In this document: positions 60,775 through 64,000 of the stretch, piece by piece
Position numbering within the stretch: position 1 is the stretch's first letter
How the letters are laid out: each line of letters opens with the position of its first letter
Notes under the pieces: model-generated
The model's database searches: none
Seen by the model: the letters and a program-made list of their open reading frames with translations, nothing else
What the model was told of the DNA's origin: nothing
Position numbers and translations under genes: made by a program
NCBI RefSeq assembly: GCF_003254395.2
Contig: NC_037641.1
Span: 7,059,001-7,123,000, forward strand
Source: Apis mellifera
Lineage: Eukaryota > Arthropoda > Insecta > Hymenoptera > Apidae
DNA length: 64,000 nt
Direction of reading: 5' to 3'

Positions 60775-61293
60775 ATGAATAGCGTAAAAATTTCCAATAC
60801 GTTTGTTGATATTATTATCTGGAAAAAGGAGGAATATCATATCGCTAGCTTACGGTTAATAAAATTTACCTCGTTACCTGGCCGCCTAAAAATTTCCAAT
60901 ACATCCACCGGCAGAGAAAGGATATCCAAAGTTCGGTATCTCGAGCTCACGATCCATAAAACTCCCTGCTGCTTGCCTCATCGATACGAACCTGATCAAA
61001 CTTGCATTCTTCCAACACGGAAAGAAGATACGTCATCGTCCATAAATTCGGCGTCCTCTCGTCAAACATCCGCCTGTTACTTAACCGGACACCGTTGGGG
61101 GTGGAGAAACCGAATCAAGAGATTTTCGTGGAAAAAGGAAGGATCGTACGCGGTGGAAGAAACAGATACATGGACGAAACATTTCGATACAACTTTGATT
61201 TGCAAACTTTCCACGCCTTCCCCCGATAAATTCGCCTGCTGTGCACGCCACGGATTGGAAGAAGCAAGGATCGAAGAGGATTCGAGAAGGTAG
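60775..61293 (+). other. unassigned 172-codon ATG frame (weak candidate)
   Basis: The frame begins MNSVKISNTFVDIIIWKKE and ends EEARIEEDSRR. A 15-bp direct repeat (60,786-60,800 and 60,888-60,902) puts KISNT into the product twice, 34 codons apart. Residues 65-95 are cysteine- and proline-containing, and the C-terminal half is basic then acidic. No domain, signal peptide or membrane segment is recognised. Stretches at 61,002-61,351 are open in other frames too. Length is modestly above what A+T-rich DNA gives by chance. Confidence 0.18.
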
Positions 61294-61757
61294 GGAAAGG
61301 GAGGGACTCGCGGAGGAAAAAGTTTGGATACGGGTTTGGGGCCGGAATCAAGTTTTGCAGTTCATAAAGCGGTGTAGAGAGACAGTTTGTCCCATTTCAA
61401 TTTCCCGCGGATGAATATCGAAGTTTCTGTTACACGGAGGATCTGGAATTAAGGCTATAAAACTCGCAGGCCAGGGGCTTGTTTATCCAAGTTAAGAGGA
61501 AATAATTCCCGATCGAGTGCTTCCGAGGAGATGTTTCTTTTCCTCGGTTTCCAGAATTTCGTGATATTGAAAGTTAATGCGTAGTCTCTGCAATCTGAAT
61601 TTCAATTAGTATTACTTTTTAAAAATTATTGGAAAATTCGTCTACTCTGTTTTACAATACTCTTGGTCAATTTTGTCGTTATATTTTTCTTTTTTTATCC
61701 TTTGACTTCTTTTTCCAAAAAAGAAAATATATATATTTATATTTGATTCTCAATGTT
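61294..61757. other. mixed to A+T-rich DNA
   Basis: Mixed to 61,540, then A+T-rich. Nothing supported. Confidence 0.55.
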
Positions 61758-61945
61758 AATGGAAAGGCTATCACAATTTCGACTTGACTTATCACTATTT
61801 CCAATTGAAATCCAGTTTTAAGTAGTGAGGATTGATCGTTGTATCGAAAATGGAAAGCACAGTTGATGGAAAGGCTGGTGGGTGAATTGTGAAATTTCAA
61901 CTCGACGTCTCCTGCTTGTAGATCAAATATAGTTTTAAGTAGTAA
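61758..61945 (+). repeat. two-copy direct duplication of about 110 bp
   Basis: ATGGAAAGGCT occurs near 61,759 and 61,866, and AGTTTTAAGTAGT near 61,814 and 61,931, in the same order. Between them CACAATTTCGACTTGAC resembles TGTGAAATTTCAACTCGAC. The steps of 107 and 117 bp show indels between the copies. It is an old local tandem duplication. Confidence 0.75.
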
Positions 61946-63401
61946 GGAGCGTTATTGCATGGACGGCGCGATGGAGAACAATCGGCGAGAACCACCATTG
62001 CCAGACTTGATCGATAACGATACCTCGCTGCTTATTTCGGGGATGAATAACTGCACGGTTGCACGAGAACAATGCGTTTGAAGGGTAGAATCGTGGAGAA
62101 TCGTATTTCGAGAAACGCGAAATGAAAATTTGATAAGTCGAAGATTTTTATTCGTCGACAGATTCGAATTATTCGCGTTTTGTTTTCGAAAATACGAGTA
62201 ACATGGATTCGTCATTTCTAAAATGAAACAAATCCTTGTTTCAAAGAAACGCGTAGACACGAAGTTTTATAGTTAGATAGAAGTTTTATTTTTATTCGAT
62301 TTTAAACTAATTGAAGGGGAGGAAAGGGAAGAAAAATTGGTAAACGATTAATTTCGCTTCGTGCGAAAAATCGATATCAATTTTCGAAATGAATACGCGT
62401 TGAAGAATTTATTTGGATTTTTTTATTTATTATTAAAAGATGGAAAGTAACGGAAAAGATAAATAATTGCTTCAAATAAAATACCAATTAATATAATCGA
62501 TTGAAAAGGGAAAAAATACTTTCGAGAAATGAATTATTTTCAAATATATTCGAATATCTTTGAACAATAGTAGAAAATAATGAATAACAAGTAATATTCA
62601 TCAAATTTAAAATTATTCTCAATAAATCTATTTGTAAATGTTAATATATATAGATCTATAATCATTTTAACGTCTAACAATGAAACGACATGTTATAATC
62701 GACTCGACATCCTAATTCTATTCCGATTCTCGATAGCATCGAGATATGTTTCGCTGTACGAGGAGGGACATGGATTCCCGCGAAAGTTCTCACGTAACCC
62801 ATCTCCAATTTAAACGCGAACCAAACCTATCCTATCCTGGATCTTCTGCTCGATGTGAATAACGTCGTTAAATTGAGTGCGATGAAAATTTAAAATTCAA
62901 CCATGCCTCCTCCTCCTCGTGTGTCCCCCTCCCCTCCCCTTCACCTATCGTAATTCCTTTTTCGATAATCAATTCCTCCTGCCCTATATCGCGAAATTAC
63001 CATGAGAAAGCGAGGAAACTGTTTGTCGAATGAAAACGCGGCTCGTTCGATCGGTCGTGGATCGCTCTTGGATCGAAACTTGGAAATTTCTACCGGTTCT
63101 TTGCCAGTTCGATCGAGGAAAAAGTTGAGTTGTTCCTTCATAGAGAATAGAAACGATCCCCTCCCTCCCCAGAAGAATTCCAATAGATTTCGAAAGAGTG
63201 AAGAATTCATTTCGAAAGATGGTTCATGATCGTAATTTTCGGTTCAAAGGTTTGTTTGGTTTCTCGATTCTCGGTCCTCCATCCATAAATTATTCATACT
63301 CTTTTCGGCTGAATACCCCTATCTCGATTCATTTTAACGCATTCGAATGCGGCAGGAAGAATCGAAGAATCCCCTTGATACCGAATATCGATTCTTTTTC
63401 G

Positions 63402-63403
<2 letters not shown>
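61946..63403. other. mixed and A+T-rich DNA
   Basis: 61,950-62,260 is open on the minus strand (102 codons) without recognisable features. 62,270-62,690 is A+T-rich. 62,690-63,360 is mixed, with a C-rich run at 62,920-62,945 and frames open on both strands. No gene supported. Confidence 0.5.

Positions 63404-63466
<63 letters not shown>
63404..63466. repeat. (TA)n microsatellite, about 31 units
   Basis: An uninterrupted run of alternating A and T over 63 bases. Likely length-polymorphic. The I/Y-repeat frames across it are artefacts. Confidence 0.97.
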
Positions 63467-63469
<3 letters not shown>

Positions 63470-63908
63470 TAAGAAACAATCATCACAAAAAAGGTGCATG
63501 TATACATAAAAATGGAAAATTGAATATCCAAAAACTTTTTTCCATTTTTCTTTAAAAAATAAAAAAATCCACGACGATGTACGTTCATTTCACGTTTTAG
63601 GTAGGAAAGAAGCTAAAAATAGTCCTGTGTTTTTCGCATCACTTCGCTTGATTGTTTGCTAAGTGTACAATAGAGGACTCGAGGAACAATGGATGGAATA
63701 GCCTTTGAAGTAAAAAAAGTGATGTTCCTCAATGATTAAAGAAGCTCGAACCGACTGGTAAAAATGGCTCGCAATGGAATATATTTAATGATATAGTAGT
63801 CGACGAATAAGAATTCAAACTTCACCAAACCTATCAATATATAACGAAGAAGAATCGTATAGAAAATTCGAAATTCGTTTCGATACCCGAATAAACTGTT
63901 CTTACGCG
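63467..63908. other. A+T-rich DNA
   Basis: A+T-rich; no gene visible. Confidence 0.6.
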
Positions 63909-63950
63909 TTCGATGCGTTATGGATCCACGGTTTATTAAACCGCATCGAA
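63909..63950. repeat. nested inverted repeats
   Basis: TTCGATGCG (63,909-63,917) is perfectly complementary to CGCATCGAA (63,942-63,950). Inside, CGGTTTATTAAACCG (63,929-63,943) is itself a near-perfect palindrome sharing its last bases with the outer arm, and TGGATCCA lies next to it. The two folds exclude each other in part. Confidence 0.75.
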
Positions 63951-64000
63951 ACACAAGTCTAGCTCGTCACAGGTCCCATGCGTATCTATCCACGTTGAAA

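Noticed and set aside
1..64000. tRNA, rRNA or CRISPR genes
   Set aside because: I looked for paired A-box and B-box signals with a T-loop, for ribosomal RNA core words and for regular spaced repeats, and found none. A covariance-model scan could still find a diverged tRNA.
1..64000. Mariner or other DNA transposons, and LTR or LINE coding remnants
   Set aside because: No transposase- or reverse-transcriptase-like peptide motifs were recognised in the open frames, and no long terminal inverted repeats were seen.

Overview
The window reads as non-coding chromosomal DNA from an insect, most likely a bee (Hymenoptera, Apis-like). This call is an inference from composition: A+T-rich sequence full of homopolymer runs, yet rich in CpG-containing words (TCGA, TTCGAA, CGAAA), broken every 1-4 kb by G+C- and CpG-richer islets of a few hundred bases. 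There are no operon-like gene runs, no rRNA, no tRNA and no CRISPR array. I find no coding exon that I can assign to a known protein family. The open frames present are short. Where they are longer they are low in complexity, open on both strands, or lack an ATG. They are listed as weak candidates without a function.

Layout. 1-13.7 kb: A+T-rich DNA with islets at 1.9, 3.0-3.5, 5.95-6.47, 7.9-8.3 and 11.6-12.1 kb. The 6 kb islet looks like a minus-strand first exon (ATG, open frame, strong splice donor), and 6.54 kb carries an AG|GT ratchet-type splice motif. 13.7-16.8 kb: pyrimidine-rich islets holding three diverged copies of one element about 100 bp long. 16.8-27 kb: alternating islets, with strong plus-strand donors at 19,304 and 24,401. 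27.1-30.6 kb: the largest and most CpG-dense block, the best candidate for a promoter and 5' leader region on the plus strand, with donors at 28,957 and 30,270 and an acceptor ending at 29,919. 30.6-57 kb: A+T-rich DNA with smaller islets and several hairpins, including a perfect 32-bp palindrome at 52,991. 57.08-57.80 kb: a degenerate tandem array with a period of about 160-193 bp. 57.8-64 kb: A+T-rich DNA, a two-copy 110-bp duplication at 61.76 kb, a (TA)n microsatellite at 63.40 kb and a nested inverted repeat at 63.91 kb.

Taken together, the donors after CpG-rich islets suggest alternative 5' exons and long introns of one or more large regulated genes whose coding bodies lie outside the window. 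This is inference. RNA-seq and comparison with other bees would settle it. The most unusual structure is the triplicated element at 14.35, 15.48 and 16.42 kb. Two copies share an identical 36-bp block that contains an ETS-type core, an AP-1-like half and two overlapping start codons.
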